A stretch of 64,000 nucleotides of DNA from Symbiodinium natans (GCA_905221605.1 CAJNDS010000447.1:888889-952888), one strand, 5' to 3'; positions 44,863-53,410 are shown, counted from the stretch's first letter. Made by a program: numbers and translations. Notes: generated by a model from the sequence alone, not told the origin.

Positions 44863-47800
44863 CTGAAGATCGGATGCGTGTGTGCAACAAGAATTCCTGC
44901 ATGCTCTTCCATGCCTTTGATCAAAGTCAGAGCTTGCCTACGGACGGTTTGGATAGCTCGTTCAGCCATGCCGTTGGTTTCCTTTTGTCCTGAAACTGCA
45001 TCTTGCAAGACTGTTCCTAGTCCTAACGATGATCGCTGCTTCTGAATGACCTGCTTGAGCTTCTTCATGGTTCCTTCGTTGTCGGCTTTCAGGTTGATGG
45101 CTCCATACTGCAGTTGAGTGCTCATGTACGTAACTCCTTCAGCTAGATGATCAATCAGGCCTTTGCCTTTAGATGCTGTGGGAATACAGACAACATTCCT
45201 ACTCCAAGAGTCAATGCACACAAGACATACTGCAGACGCTGCTTCATCGTAGCTAGTACCTGTGAAGCAAAAATCCATACAGAACGTAGGTCTCGATGAT
45301 CTTTCCTTTTCAGGGTTCTCTCTAGGATGAGGCGACTCCTTTCCTTTACACGCAACACACACCGGACACCATGACGCATATGGCAGATGCGTCAAGTTGT
45401 GAACTGCTACCTCTTCAGGTGGCGGCATCTTTTGGTCCTTGAGTGGTTCGGCAATTGCATATTCCTGATACCTTTTCTGAGCTGTGCTAAGTTCGTGGGT
45501 TCTTTCAGCTTCCATGACGGTCCTACTGAGTCTCCTCAGAATGTCCTGCTTTGAACCAAACTTAGATACACCAAACTCGGTGCAAAGTCCTCTCAGGGTC
45601 TTCAGGCTGCTTTGCTGGTTGTACTCATACCCATTGTGGTTGAAAACAAGTTCTCCTGCAAGTTCGTACCTGTGTTCGGGTGCTTCAGGCTCTTCAGGTT
45701 GAAATGCCTCATTTTCCTCTTCGACCTGTTCAGGGATCGTGTCGAGTTGCTTTTGTTCCTTCTTCTGCTTCTTGGTTTTGGGCTCTACTGGGTAGATCAG
45801 CTGGAATCTGCTTTGTCCTGTCCAGGACAATCCATTGAATGCCTCAGGGAACTGATCATGCTCATCTTCGGTCCAAGATTTGTCATCCTCAAAGAACTCA
45901 CGCTTGATAGGTTCCTCTCCATAGGTTTTCCTATCAGGCTTCAGGTTTGAGATCTCTACCGGGATGTCTTTGGAATCTAGAGGATTGAACAATGCTTTCC
46001 TGGGCGAATGGTGGTACCTAATCACCTCAGTGCCATCGTCACTGATCGACCAAACATCCTTAGTGTACTCTTCGAACATGCACCTGTCTTGGGCTTCTTT
46101 GGGTGTTCCTAAGAGGTTCAAGGGAAACTCTTGGTTTGAAGCTAACGTCAACACCTTGTACTTCCTAGTTCCATCGAAGATCGCACCTGTAGGATTCTCT
46201 AGGTCTCCAAACATGACACTATGGTACAGTAAATGCCATTCCTTGTCATCATGAATGAGGACTGCTCTGTAGGGGTACTTTCCTGGCTGAAACTTGAGGT
46301 CAAAGTCCACATGCTGCGAAGTTCCGAGGCTGTAGTGAACTTGGTAAGGGTCTCTCCAGAATGACCATCCTATGCGCTGTTCCTCTACGACAGACTTGAG
46401 GTTTTCACACAAGTGCAAGGGTATCGGCTTTCCTGTGGATGCTGTGTTCACTGCTCTCACGAATGCTGTAGCAGTAAGTGAGTTGTTATTGTAGTTGACT
46501 GCAATCTTGGTTGTTCCTTCTGTAAGGACGGTACCTGTCGCTGTGCCGTTCCTAAACTCCCAACCTTTCTTCATCAACTTTCCTACAGCAAGTAACGGGT
46601 GAATCACTGATGAAATCAAGAACACTTCCTCAACCTTCACGGTAACTCCTGAAATGTCCTGAAACTCAACCTCAATGATCCTTTGGTCCGAAACCTTGAT
46701 CAACTTACCTTGAGCATCCCTCAGAACAACTTGTGCTTTCTTTGGCGCTTTCCTACCAAATCTTTTCATCCACATAGGTGCCAACGAAATGTCGGCTCCA
46801 GAATCCAGTACCACTTCGATCTCTCGGGACTGGTCCTGTCGTGCTGTCCTGACAAACATCTGTTCCTGTTCGTCACCGTACCAATGGTACAGCATGTCGT
46901 CAAGTTCTTCACATTCCTGGGACTCATCTTCATCTCCTATCCAGAACTCTTCTGTCTCTTTTCTCTCTTCCTGACTCTCTTCACACGAAACTCTCAAGAT
47001 CCTTCCGAAGTAGTCAATCTCAACTTCCTCTGAATCCTCGCTCAATGCAAACTCTTCCGGGAAACTTGTTCGGGGATCTCCAATGTGATGCATTGAAACC
47101 ATCCTAACTACAGGCTTGTTTGAGTTGGAGGTTCCTTGGCTGCTTTGGCTTCTTTGAGACTGCTGGTACCTCGAGGCTGACGAAGGGGCTTGAGTTGAGG
47201 TTCCTGTTGTACTCTGTTGTTCGCTTTGGCTCTCTAGGTCTACGGTCCTAGCTTGGTATCCCATGTCCATCTGCTTTTTCCTACACTGTGCTTCAAAGTG
47301 TCCATACCTATGGCAGTAGTGGCAAACTCCTGACGCTGACTGTGCTTTTCCTTTGCCTTTGCCTTTGTAACTACCAAAGCCTCTACCATAGCCTTTTCCT
47401 CTACCTTTACCTCGGCCTCTGAAGCCTCTACCTCGACCTTTCCAATTGCCTCCTCGACCTTTGCCTTTACCTTTGCCTTTACCTTTACCTTTGTCCTCGA
47501 AACCTTTACCTGAACCTTTGCCTTTCTTGCCTTTACCTTTGCCTTTACCATAGCCTTTGTACCAACCTTTACCTTTGCCTTTCCATGCTCTGTTGACATC
47601 CATCGCTGCTAAACCTCCATGGTCTTCACCTGTGTCGATCAGGTCGGTTGTGGTCCTATGCGGCGTTCCTTGCTGCTGGCTAAGGGAGTTAGTCCATCGT
47701 TCGGTTGACTCGTAGTTGACTAGATACTGACGAAGGCTGTTGTACTTAGTGTCTTCACCAATGTTCAGCAAGATATGTCTCTTCACATCAGGCTTCATTC

Positions 47801-47873
47801 CTTGGATGAGGGTTGAAACTTTGAGGTTTTCCCTCACCTGTTGCCTTCTCATACAACTCAATCTTTTCTTCAT
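44745..47873 (-). CDS. Copia Gag C-terminus, zinc knuckle, protease and integrase
   Basis: 1042-residue frame. Residues 1-60 continue Gag (KVSTLIQGMKPDVKRHILLN). 98-180 is a Lys/Gly/Arg-rich tract (GKGKGKG), likely nucleic-acid binding. A CCHC knuckle CHYCHRYGHFEAQC is at 184-197. The aspartic protease active site is DSGAD at 357-361. Around 810-840 is the integrase HHCC-type zinc region (HNLTH...CPVCVAC). The integrase catalytic residues are about D867 (MDF), D931 (KADNEG) and E971 (NGMAERAIQ). It overlaps the Gag frame by 86 bases and the next frame by 118 bases. True starting Met is doubtful; expression is likely by frameshift from Gag or the frame break is a single-base indel. Confidence 0.9.
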   Translation of the reverse strand: MKKRLSCMRRQQVRENLKVSTLIQGMKPDVKRHILLNIGEDTKYNSLRQYLVNYESTERWTNSLSQQQGTPHRTTTDLIDTGEDHGGLAAMDVNRAWKGKGKGWYKGYGKGKGKGKKGKGSGKGFEDKGKGKGKGKGKGRGGNWKGRGRGFRGRGKGRGKGYGRGFGSYKGKGKGKAQSASGVCHYCHRYGHFEAQCRKKQMDMGYQARTVDLESQSEQQSTTGTSTQAPSSASRYQQSQRSQSSQGTSNSNKPVVRMVSMHHIGDPRTSFPEEFALSEDSEEVEIDYFGRILRVSCEESQEERKETEEFWIGDEDESQECEELDDMLYHWYGDEQEQMFVRTARQDQSREIEVVLDSGADISLAPMWMKRFGRKAPKKAQVVLRDAQGKLIKVSDQRIIEVEFQDISGVTVKVEEVFLISSVIHPLLAVGKLMKKGWEFRNGTATGTVLTEGTTKIAVNYNNNSLTATAFVRAVNTASTGKPIPLHLCENLKSVVEEQRIGWSFWRDPYQVHYSLGTSQHVDFDLKFQPGKYPYRAVLIHDDKEWHLLYHSVMFGDLENPTGAIFDGTRKYKVLTLASNQEFPLNLLGTPKEAQDRCMFEEYTKDVWSISDDGTEVIRYHHSPRKALFNPLDSKDIPVEISNLKPDRKTYGEEPIKREFFEDDKSWTEDEHDQFPEAFNGLSWTGQSRFQLIYPVEPKTKKQKKEQKQLDTIPEQVEEENEAFQPEEPEAPEHRYELAGELVFNHNGYEYNQQSSLKTLRGLCTEFGVSKFGSKQDILRRLSRTVMEAERTHELSTAQKRYQEYAIAEPLKDQKMPPPEEVAVHNLTHLPYASWCPVCVACKGKESPHPRENPEKERSSRPTFCMDFCFTGTSYDEAASAVCLVCIDSWSRNVVCIPTASKGKGLIDHLAEGVTYMSTQLQYGAINLKADNEGTMKKLKQVIQKQRSSLGLGTVLQDAVSGQKETNGMAERAIQTVRRQALTLIKGMEEHAGILVAHTHPIFSWAFRHASWIINRYHRHSGTGMTPYEWISGRPFQSLERV
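47780..47873 (-). promoter_or_regulatory. Gag to Pol frame transition (+1)
   Basis: Gag homology crosses from the first to the second frame around GGTGAGGGAAAACC (about 47,826-47,839 on plus coordinates). A +1 move is needed. One surplus G in the GGG run would explain it; a programmed site cannot be excluded. Confidence 0.5.
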
Positions 47874-49779
47874 ACTCTAGAATGTTCTCTGCAATGCCTT
47901 TTTCCTTCGCGAAACGATAGTTGAGAACACTGTGGAAAAGCTCCAAAGATCGTGCTCTGTTCACCGGCTGATATTCCTTCATCAACATCCTATACGCTTC
48001 CATGCCATTCTGTTCCTGTACATGCTTCACAACACGAAAAGGTCTACCTTTTGTGTAGCTACTCAACACGCTGTACAACCTACGACTGGCTTCTCTGGCT
48101 TCTGTTGACATCTCACTCATAGTGACTGCCTTATCTTCCTTGAGGTTCTTCTCTACGCGGTCCATGATCCTCACCATATTTTCATCCAGTGCTCCAAGCC
48201 ACGTTCGGAGTCGATTCCTGAACTCTCCAAATCCACTCTTCTCTTCTTGCCATGTACCTGGGTTGAAAGCTTCGGGTGCTTTGATTAGTTTGTGTAGCTC
48301 CACATCTCCTGGCTTTCTTTCCTTGACGGCTCTCTCAAGTGATGAGCCAATCTCCTCAAATGTTGTGACTGCTTCTTGTTGTGCTCTCACAAGTGCTTCT
48401 TGTGACTCGGCTTGCTTCTGCTGAACTGCTGCTACTGTTTCCTGAAATGCTCGCGTCAATCCTTCCTCTCTTTGGCTTCCTGCTGCTGCTGAGTGCCTTA
48501 TCTCCTGCGACAAAGCTTGTATGCCTTGCAGTGTTTGCATGTTTGCTTCGGCCAATGTTTTGAGTGCTTCTTCCATACCTTTGGCTGCTTCAAGGTTGTT
48601 GTAAACAAGTGTTGCTAAAAGCAATGATTTGTACTGCCTGCAATGTGCTGCTGCAGCTCTCCTCTGCTCTCGCGTCTTCTTTCCTGGCTTCTTCCTTCTG
48701 CTTCTGACTGCTTGGCAAAAAGACTGTGAAAAATACATCAGGATGATCCAAGTAACCAATCCTAACGGTGTTCCTGTATATACAACTAGGCGAATTCCTT
48801 GAAACATGACTGTGTTGGAAAACGCTCCATGAAAGATCTCATGCACGACGTCGTGAAACAAACTCTCTACTGTAGCTACTCTTTCCTTCAAACACTTCTC
48901 AAACCATCTCAGTACTTGTCCTAGTCGATGTAGCGCTAAAAGATTTCCTTCTCGGGCTTCTTGTTTTACTAGTGCACTAGGGGCGTAGCCGGACTCAAGG
49001 CTCACACTCTCCTGGCTGTCAAACTCACCAACGAAGTTCCTGAACTGAATCGTGTAGACGTTCATGAACTGAATCGGGTAGCCGTTCCTGTCGTCGAGAT
49101 TCTCGAAGTTCTCGATGTAGTTCCATTGCGTATTGGGGCTTCTTGAGATGCTGCTCCAAGTCGCCATCAGCTCGCTCTCGTCGGACTCTCGATTTTCCTT
49201 TCTCTCAAGCTTTTCCTTTCTTGCACGGTCTTCTTGCGGTACATCCTCGAAGGCGCGACCTCCAAGGGCTAGTTCATCCTTGACCTCTCTCTTTTCCTGC
49301 ACGTAGTCAAGGGCACGCCACGGCTCCACATCTGCGTCCATCATTCCCAGGTTCCTTGTCATCCCGCAGTAAGTTGCGAGGCATCCTAGGAGAAAACCAA
49401 TCAGCAAGACGATTCCTGCTGCCATGCCGTAGCACCGCATGTTCACCTTCTTCGTTTCCTGAACCACATAGCGCTCCGGGAAGCACTGAAAGCAAGGGGC
49501 AAAGTCCCTCACTGCTGCTGCACCAGCAATCGACTGATTCCTGATGATTCCACAGTTTCTTCTGTGGTATCTGGTTCCTCTTCTATATGCGATCCTGACC
49601 GTGGGGAGGTACTCGAAGAACTCTCGGACCTCGGTTCTCTTTTCCTGCTTCCACATGTGTCTCAGCCCACAGACGAGAGAAGCCACCATGGCTATGAAGG
49701 TCGTTCCTACTGCTAGGAGTAGCATCATCGCTGTCAAGGTTCCTGTCAAGGTTCCTGGTTCAGACAGCTCCGCTACCAT
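47788..49779 (-). CDS. Copia Gag with N-terminal membrane and metal-binding module
   Basis: 663 residues, the structural protein of the element. Residues about 15-39, 117-139 and 333-356 are strongly hydrophobic, membrane-span length. Between the first two lies YHRRNC...FAPCFQCFP (residues about 70-101), matching the YHxxxC...PCxxC small metal-binding module seen at the ends of some secreted nucleases. Residues about 400-490 are a coiled-coil-like Gln/Glu/Ala region. From about 505 the sequence becomes copia-type Gag (EAFNPGTWQE, MKEYQPVNRARSLELFHSVLNYRF, NILEYEEKIELYEKATGEG). The ATG begins at the last LTR base, so there is essentially no leader. The Gag homology continues in the next frame (see 47,780-47,873). 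A membrane-anchored Gag is unusual for copia. Confidence 0.8.
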   Translation of the reverse strand: MVAELSEPGTLTGTLTAMMLLLAVGTTFIAMVASLVCGLRHMWKQEKRTEVREFFEYLPTVRIAYRRGTRYHRRNCGIIRNQSIAGAAAVRDFAPCFQCFPERYVVQETKKVNMRCYGMAAGIVLLIGFLLGCLATYCGMTRNLGMMDADVEPWRALDYVQEKREVKDELALGGRAFEDVPQEDRARKEKLERKENRESDESELMATWSSISRSPNTQWNYIENFENLDDRNGYPIQFMNVYTIQFRNFVGEFDSQESVSLESGYAPSALVKQEAREGNLLALHRLGQVLRWFEKCLKERVATVESLFHDVVHEIFHGAFSNTVMFQGIRLVVYTGTPLGLVTWIILMYFSQSFCQAVRSRRKKPGKKTREQRRAAAAHCRQYKSLLLATLVYNNLEAAKGMEEALKTLAEANMQTLQGIQALSQEIRHSAAAGSQREEGLTRAFQETVAAVQQKQAESQEALVRAQQEAVTTFEEIGSSLERAVKERKPGDVELHKLIKAPEAFNPGTWQEEKSGFGEFRNRLRTWLGALDENMVRIMDRVEKNLKEDKAVTMSEMSTEAREASRRLYSVLSSYTKGRPFRVVKHVQEQNGMEAYRMLMKEYQPVNRARSLELFHSVLNYRFAKEKGIAENILEYEEKIELYEKATGEGKPQSFNPHPRNEA
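49767..49778 (-). promoter_or_regulatory. Primer-binding site, probably for initiator Met-tRNA
   Basis: The 12 bases directly after the 5' LTR on the minus strand read TGGTAGCGGAGC. Animal-type initiator tRNA-Met 3' ends predict TGGTAGCAGAG(C), one mismatch. The site lies inside the gag coding sequence (codons 1-5). The exact tRNA of this organism is not visible here. Confidence 0.65.
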
Positions 49780-49989
49780 GTTAAAGAACGGGCTTTCCTA
49801 AAGGGTTTCCTAAACCACCACCGCGGCTCACTTTTCGCTTCACCGCTCTGCTGTGGTTTCTGTCCTGTCACTCCTTTGAGACTGGGGAGTCTCCTCTTGA
49901 GCCTGGGCCACAAAGTTGGTTCCTGGCTCAATCTGTGCATTCTCCTACACATACAACAGTGTGTTCCTACTAGGCTGGAATGTTTAACA
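49779..49989 (-). repeat. 5' LTR
   Basis: 211 bp. In the element's orientation it starts TGTTAAACATTCC and ends CTTTAACA. Terminal inverted TGTTAAA / TTTAACA. The last base of this LTR is the A of the gag ATG. Confidence 0.96.
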
Positions 49990-49994
49990 TCAAA
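49990..49994. repeat. Target-site duplication TCAAA (right copy)
   Basis: Matches 39,396-39,400. Confidence 0.9.
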
Positions 49995-50530
49995 GCTCTT
50001 GATTGCTTACCACGCGCGCCTCCGTGCACGCAGGCGTCATAAGGCACAACAGAGCAACGAGGACGCAAGTCCCGGAACTCAGGCTTTTTTTTTGAACCGT
50101 CGCCTCTTTACTACATCAGCAGCGCAGTAGGCCGTCCTTGTGGGTCTCAACACTAGAGGTGAAACAGTCGCAGGCGCGAAAACCAAAGCAAGCACACACC
50201 AAAAACACCACCAAACACAACCACAAAAACCCGCAGCAACCCGCCAAAACCAAAAGCGCCAAACGTCTAGGTGTCCCCCGCGCTCAGTACTCGAAGTCGT
50301 CACAGAAAACCAGGTGTAATCAAGCAGCGCAGAGCATGCGGGGGAGTCGCAAAATGCGAGAGTTTGCCAGATCATCAAAACCACCATCATGAAGCCACTG
50401 GTGCAACGAAGGTCAGCACGGAAAGCTGTAAATCGAAGAAGGACAGCGAAGTTATCGACCAACACGGGCAGGTACCAGGCACACAGTGGCGAAAAGGGAA
50501 GGTACAGAGTGGCCAACTTTCCCAGAGGAG
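49995..50530. other. Flank between copia element and duplicated segment
   Basis: Continuation of the host sequence disrupted by the LTR element. It contains a T-run at 50,083-50,092 and A/C-rich sequence; open frames on both strands, no domain recognised. Confidence 0.4.
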
Positions 50531-50536
50531 AGGCAA

Positions 50537-50670
50537 GGCCAGCACGCGCCCCACGGCGGTCAGCCAGTGGGGACTTGTCAGCAAGAACAGCGGATGCAAG
50601 ACCAGCCCAGGGCACCCCATGGTGGTCAGCCAGTGGAGCAACCCCGAGCAACAGCCAACACAACTTGCGG
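50537..50670 (+). repeat. 134-bp direct duplication, copy 1
   Basis: GGCCAGC...CAACTTGCGG recurs 337 bases downstream (50,874-51,007) with a few substitutions. Each copy itself contains CATGGTGGTCAGCCAGTGG-like sequence twice. In plus-strand translation both copies encode the same peptide (VSQWGLxSKNSGCKTSPGHP), but in different frames because 337 is not a multiple of three. Confidence 0.85.
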
Positions 50671-50873
50671 CTCTATTATTGAAGCCCGACCCAAAGTTCC
50701 CAACACCTGTGCTCAGTCCGGCCACATACCCAAGTAGAACCTGGGGCCGCAGTCAGCAGAGCCCTCCTAGTTTCCCAGGGAGGAAGCCTGCGAGTAGCAA
50801 CAGCTACCGATTCCGAGGGGAAAGACTACCAGACAGCAGTCAAACCCTTACTCTGGCCCGCAGCAAGAGGAAA

Positions 50874-51007
50874 GGCCAGCGCGCGCCCCATGGTGGTCAG
50901 CCAGTGGGGACTTGACAGCAAGAACAGCGGATGCAAGACCAGCCCAGGGCACCCCATGGTGGTCAGCCAGTGGAGCAACCCCGAGCAACAGCCAACACAA
51001 CTTGCGG
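50874..51007 (+). repeat. 134-bp direct duplication, copy 2
   Basis: Second copy of the unit at 50,537-50,670. It forms the start of the ubiquitin-like reading frame. Confidence 0.85.
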
Positions 51008-51297
51008 TTCGGCCCACCAGAGAGTACCATATCATTTACGAAACTACCGGCGTCTATGTGACAGTGCATGAGTCGGACACCGTGCTCAGCATCAAAGATA
51101 TCCTGGCCGAGATGTTGTCGTTGGGTCGTCGCAGAATCAGCACTGATCAATTCTTTCTGGCTCAGCACAGATGGCTGCTGCACCCAGACATGCCGGTTCG
51201 GAATCTTCCCACCCAGCATCCCGTGGAGATTCAACACAATCCGTCCCGATGGCGCTGCAGCCAGAGACAGGCTCAGCCGGCCGCTCGCGTCGAGTAG
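50890..51297 (+). CDS. Ubiquitin-like domain protein, probably retroelement fragment
   Basis: 135 residues. After the duplicated N-terminal segment, residues about 40-118 resemble a ubiquitin fold: a first strand pair (YHIIYETTGVYVTVHE), SDTVLSIKDILAEML matching the SDTI..VK..I helix, STDQFFLAQHRWLLHPDMPVRNL matching DQQRLIF.GK.L.D...L, and a last strand HPVEIQ. Ubiquitin-like domains fused to retroelement or tandem-repeat proteins are plausible in dinoflagellates but this one ends early, without a C-terminal Gly-Gly. The true 5' end is uncertain because the upstream copy lies in another frame. It sits 180 bases left of the split-direct-repeat element and in opposite orientation. Confidence 0.5.
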   Translation: MVVSQWGLDSKNSGCKTSPGHPMVVSQWSNPEQQPTQLAVRPTREYHIIYETTGVYVTVHESDTVLSIKDILAEMLSLGRRRISTDQFFLAQHRWLLHPDMPVRNLPTQHPVEIQHNPSRWRCSQRQAQPAARVE

Positions 51298-51480
51298 AAT
51301 CACCTCAAAACGTCCAGTGTGGCGGTATGCTGAGTTTTAGGTCTGTTGTTGTGCAGCCCTGCCAGATCGCCTTCAGGAGCTCCTGAGAAATCCCGAATGA
51401 AAAGTATGATGGATCTTTTCGCTTAAAAGCAGCACGAACGTAGTAGAACATCCTCATCATTTGGGAGTCTTGCGAAACCG

Positions 51481-51718
51481 TTATTGTTCAAAACCGTGCT
51501 TGTCTTGAAATGTCATGTCGTGTTCGAACACATCAAGCATGACACACTCTCCACCAAGCAACATGCATTCTGCTCACATCACTCGCTCACGTTCGAATCT
51601 TTTCACGTGGTGGGGAAACAGTACCGAGCACGGCTGGTTGGATCTCGATCCCTCCTGTAAGACCCAAGACTGTTGTTGAGTCTCGAAAAGTCCTGTGAGA
51701 CACAGGGCTCCTTTCCCC
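51481..51718 (-). repeat. Split direct repeat B2 (element 3' end)
   Basis: 238 bp, identical by eye to B1; marks the left boundary of the element. Confidence 0.93.
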
Positions 51719-51813
51719 TTCGAGAGGAAAATGTAGCTAACTCACTACCTCTCACAGGTTCGACCTAAGTGTGACGGCCTGAACAGAATACCCAGCAGGT
51801 TCAGAACGACAGG

Positions 51814-52218
51814 TCAAGAAGTTTCTGGCTGTCGCTGAGAGCTTGACGAGGCAGCTTCACTTGGCTGCTCCAAGTCAGGTTCAGGGTTCACAAACTGCCA
51901 CTGAGGTTGAAGAGCTGCAGCAGCCTCTCGTTGCTGCATTTCGCGGTCCTTCACGAGGGAATCCATATTCAAAGAGTGAAGCCACACTCGAAAATCATTC
52001 AGCTGATCTCGTGTCAACGACCGCGCCATGAAGCGTGCTGAGAAAAGTAAAGTGGTGGAAGAGCAATACTCGAGCCTTTTATGCATCAAACAGCAAACAA
52101 AACTGTCATCACGCAAAGTAAGGCCCGCGCTAACAAGGGTCCCTGATTGCAACACGCTCGCTGAGTCGCCTGGTCCCTTCCCGGATACTGCCACAACCTC
52201 TTGTGCACACTGAGTCAT
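51814..52218 (-). CDS. Small ORF between A2 and B2
   Basis: 134 residues on the element's strand; the second half, from MARSLTRDQLNDFRVWL near residue 64, looks coding, with a Gln/Glu/Ser-rich tail. It occupies the segment between A2 and B2, which other split-repeat elements usually leave non-coding. No family recognised; a short accessory protein or a chance frame. Confidence 0.35.
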   Translation of the reverse strand: MTQCAQEVVAVSGKGPGDSASVLQSGTLVSAGLTLRDDSFVCCLMHKRLEYCSSTTLLFSARFMARSLTRDQLNDFRVWLHSLNMDSLVKDREMQQREAAAALQPQWQFVNPEPDLEQPSEAASSSSQRQPETS

Positions 52219-52280
52219 CTCCTGACATAGTTGCGAAAACTCTCACATTAGTATACAAGGGTGGCGAGGGTGGGTTTTTC

Positions 52281-52533
52281 AAAATTGATCTATCAGCCTC
52301 TAAGAGCACTTTCCGGGCATCCTGCCCCTCGAGAGGTCCCGCTGCGACGGGTGTATACAGTAAGTACAACCCTGCATGAACAAGCATGAAACTGATCGAG
52401 CAGTGAAAATAAGTTGTGCAAAAAGACAAGCACTAAAACAACAAGCAAATGTTTTGTTCACTGCAACATTTTTGAATGTTGTTTCCTTTGAACAGTAAAG
52501 CTCTATCTTCTCCAGGTATTCGAAGAACGATAC
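52281..52533 (-). repeat. Split direct repeat A2
   Basis: 253 bp, about 97% like A1. It abuts B1 exactly at 52,533/52,534 (CGATAC|TTATTG on plus). Confidence 0.92.
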
Positions 52534-52771
52534 TTATTGTTCAAAACCGTGCTTGTCTTGAAATGTCATGTCGTGTTCGAACACATCAAGCATGACACAC
52601 TCTCCACCAAGCAACATGCATTCTGCTCACATCACTCGCTCACGTTCGAATCTTTTCACGTGGTGGGGAAACAGTACCGAGCACGGCTGGTTGGATCTCG
52701 ATCCCTCCTGTAAGACCCAAGACTGTTGTTGAGTCTCGAAAAGTCCTGTGAGACACAGGGCTCCTTTCCCC
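52534..52771 (-). repeat. Split direct repeat B1
   Basis: 238 bp, TTATTGTTCAAAACC ... CTCCTTTCCCC on plus; identical by eye to 51,481-51,718. Confidence 0.93.
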
Positions 52772-52789
52772 ATTCACCTGAGCCGTGCG

Positions 52790-53410
52790 TCAAACCTTCA
52801 GTTCCGAGGCTCTCTTTACAACCGCTGAAATGATCCTGCTCGCTTCTAGCGATTCGTCCTTGAATCCTAACTTCCTAACCAAATCAAGTTGGAACCTCGA
52901 AGGTTGATCTGCAAGATTCGCTGGGGAAGCAACCCTTGCATACCACGGTAGAAATCCGTGAACATATTCCAGGAAGTTTGCTTCATCCACCAACATTCCA
53001 GCGACTCCTTTCTTAGCAGATCCCGAGATGTAGGCGTGTCTGGCCGCATCGTTGTCGAGGTAGACGATTACTCCAGTTCCAGCAGTCGCTCCATGCTGGG
53101 AATACGATTCAGCAAAGGCTACAGTCTTACATGTCAGCAACTTCAAACCAATCAAAACCCCAAGCATCTCCAGCTCATAGATAATAGTTTGCTCTTCCTC
53201 TGTGGATAGCACCCGGGTTTGGGGTTCTGAGATCGGCACACTGAAGAACGACAGTGCTGTCCCACTCCCGGTAAGGAGCACACCACCTAAGCCACCAGAC
53301 CTTGTCTCGGTTTCGAAAGCTGCATCAGTAAGTATCATGAACGATCTGCATGACACCTGTCCCACCAACCTGGGCTGAGCAGCATCTAAGAACTTGCAAA
53401 AGTCTTCCAA
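52790..53410 (-). CDS. RNase H domain of the YR element
   Basis: 206 residues, DIRS-type RNase H: MILTDAAFE (first Asp), YELEMLGVLIGLKLL (Glu), VYLDNDAARHAY (Asp) and PANLADQPSR (last Asp). It degrades the RNA of RNA-DNA hybrids after reverse transcription. It overlaps the end of the RT frame by 25 bases, and the RT homology can continue into it by a -1 move near the GGCGGAAAA tract (about 53,434-53,442). It is the last gene before B1. Confidence 0.85.
   Translation of the reverse strand: MEDFCKFLDAAQPRLVGQVSCRSFMILTDAAFETETRSGGLGGVLLTGSGTALSFFSVPISEPQTRVLSTEEEQTIIYELEMLGVLIGLKLLTCKTVAFAESYSQHGATAGTGVIVYLDNDAARHAYISGSAKKGVAGMLVDEANFLEYVHGFLPWYARVASPANLADQPSRFQLDLVRKLGFKDESLEASRIISAVVKRASELKV

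Larger units (their letters stand above)
39401..49989 (-). mobile_element. Complete Ty1/copia-type LTR retrotransposon
   Basis: A 10,589-bp element bounded by 211-bp direct LTRs (39,401-39,611 and 49,779-49,989) that are identical by eye, begin TG and end CA, and are flanked by the 5-bp target duplication TCAAA (39,396-39,400 and 49,990-49,994). The domain order on the minus strand is Gag, zinc knuckle, protease, integrase, RT, RNase H: the integrase-before-RT order that defines copia. Coding is spread over three overlapping frames. An extra roughly 760 residues follow RNase H. Identical LTRs imply very recent insertion. Confidence 0.96.
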
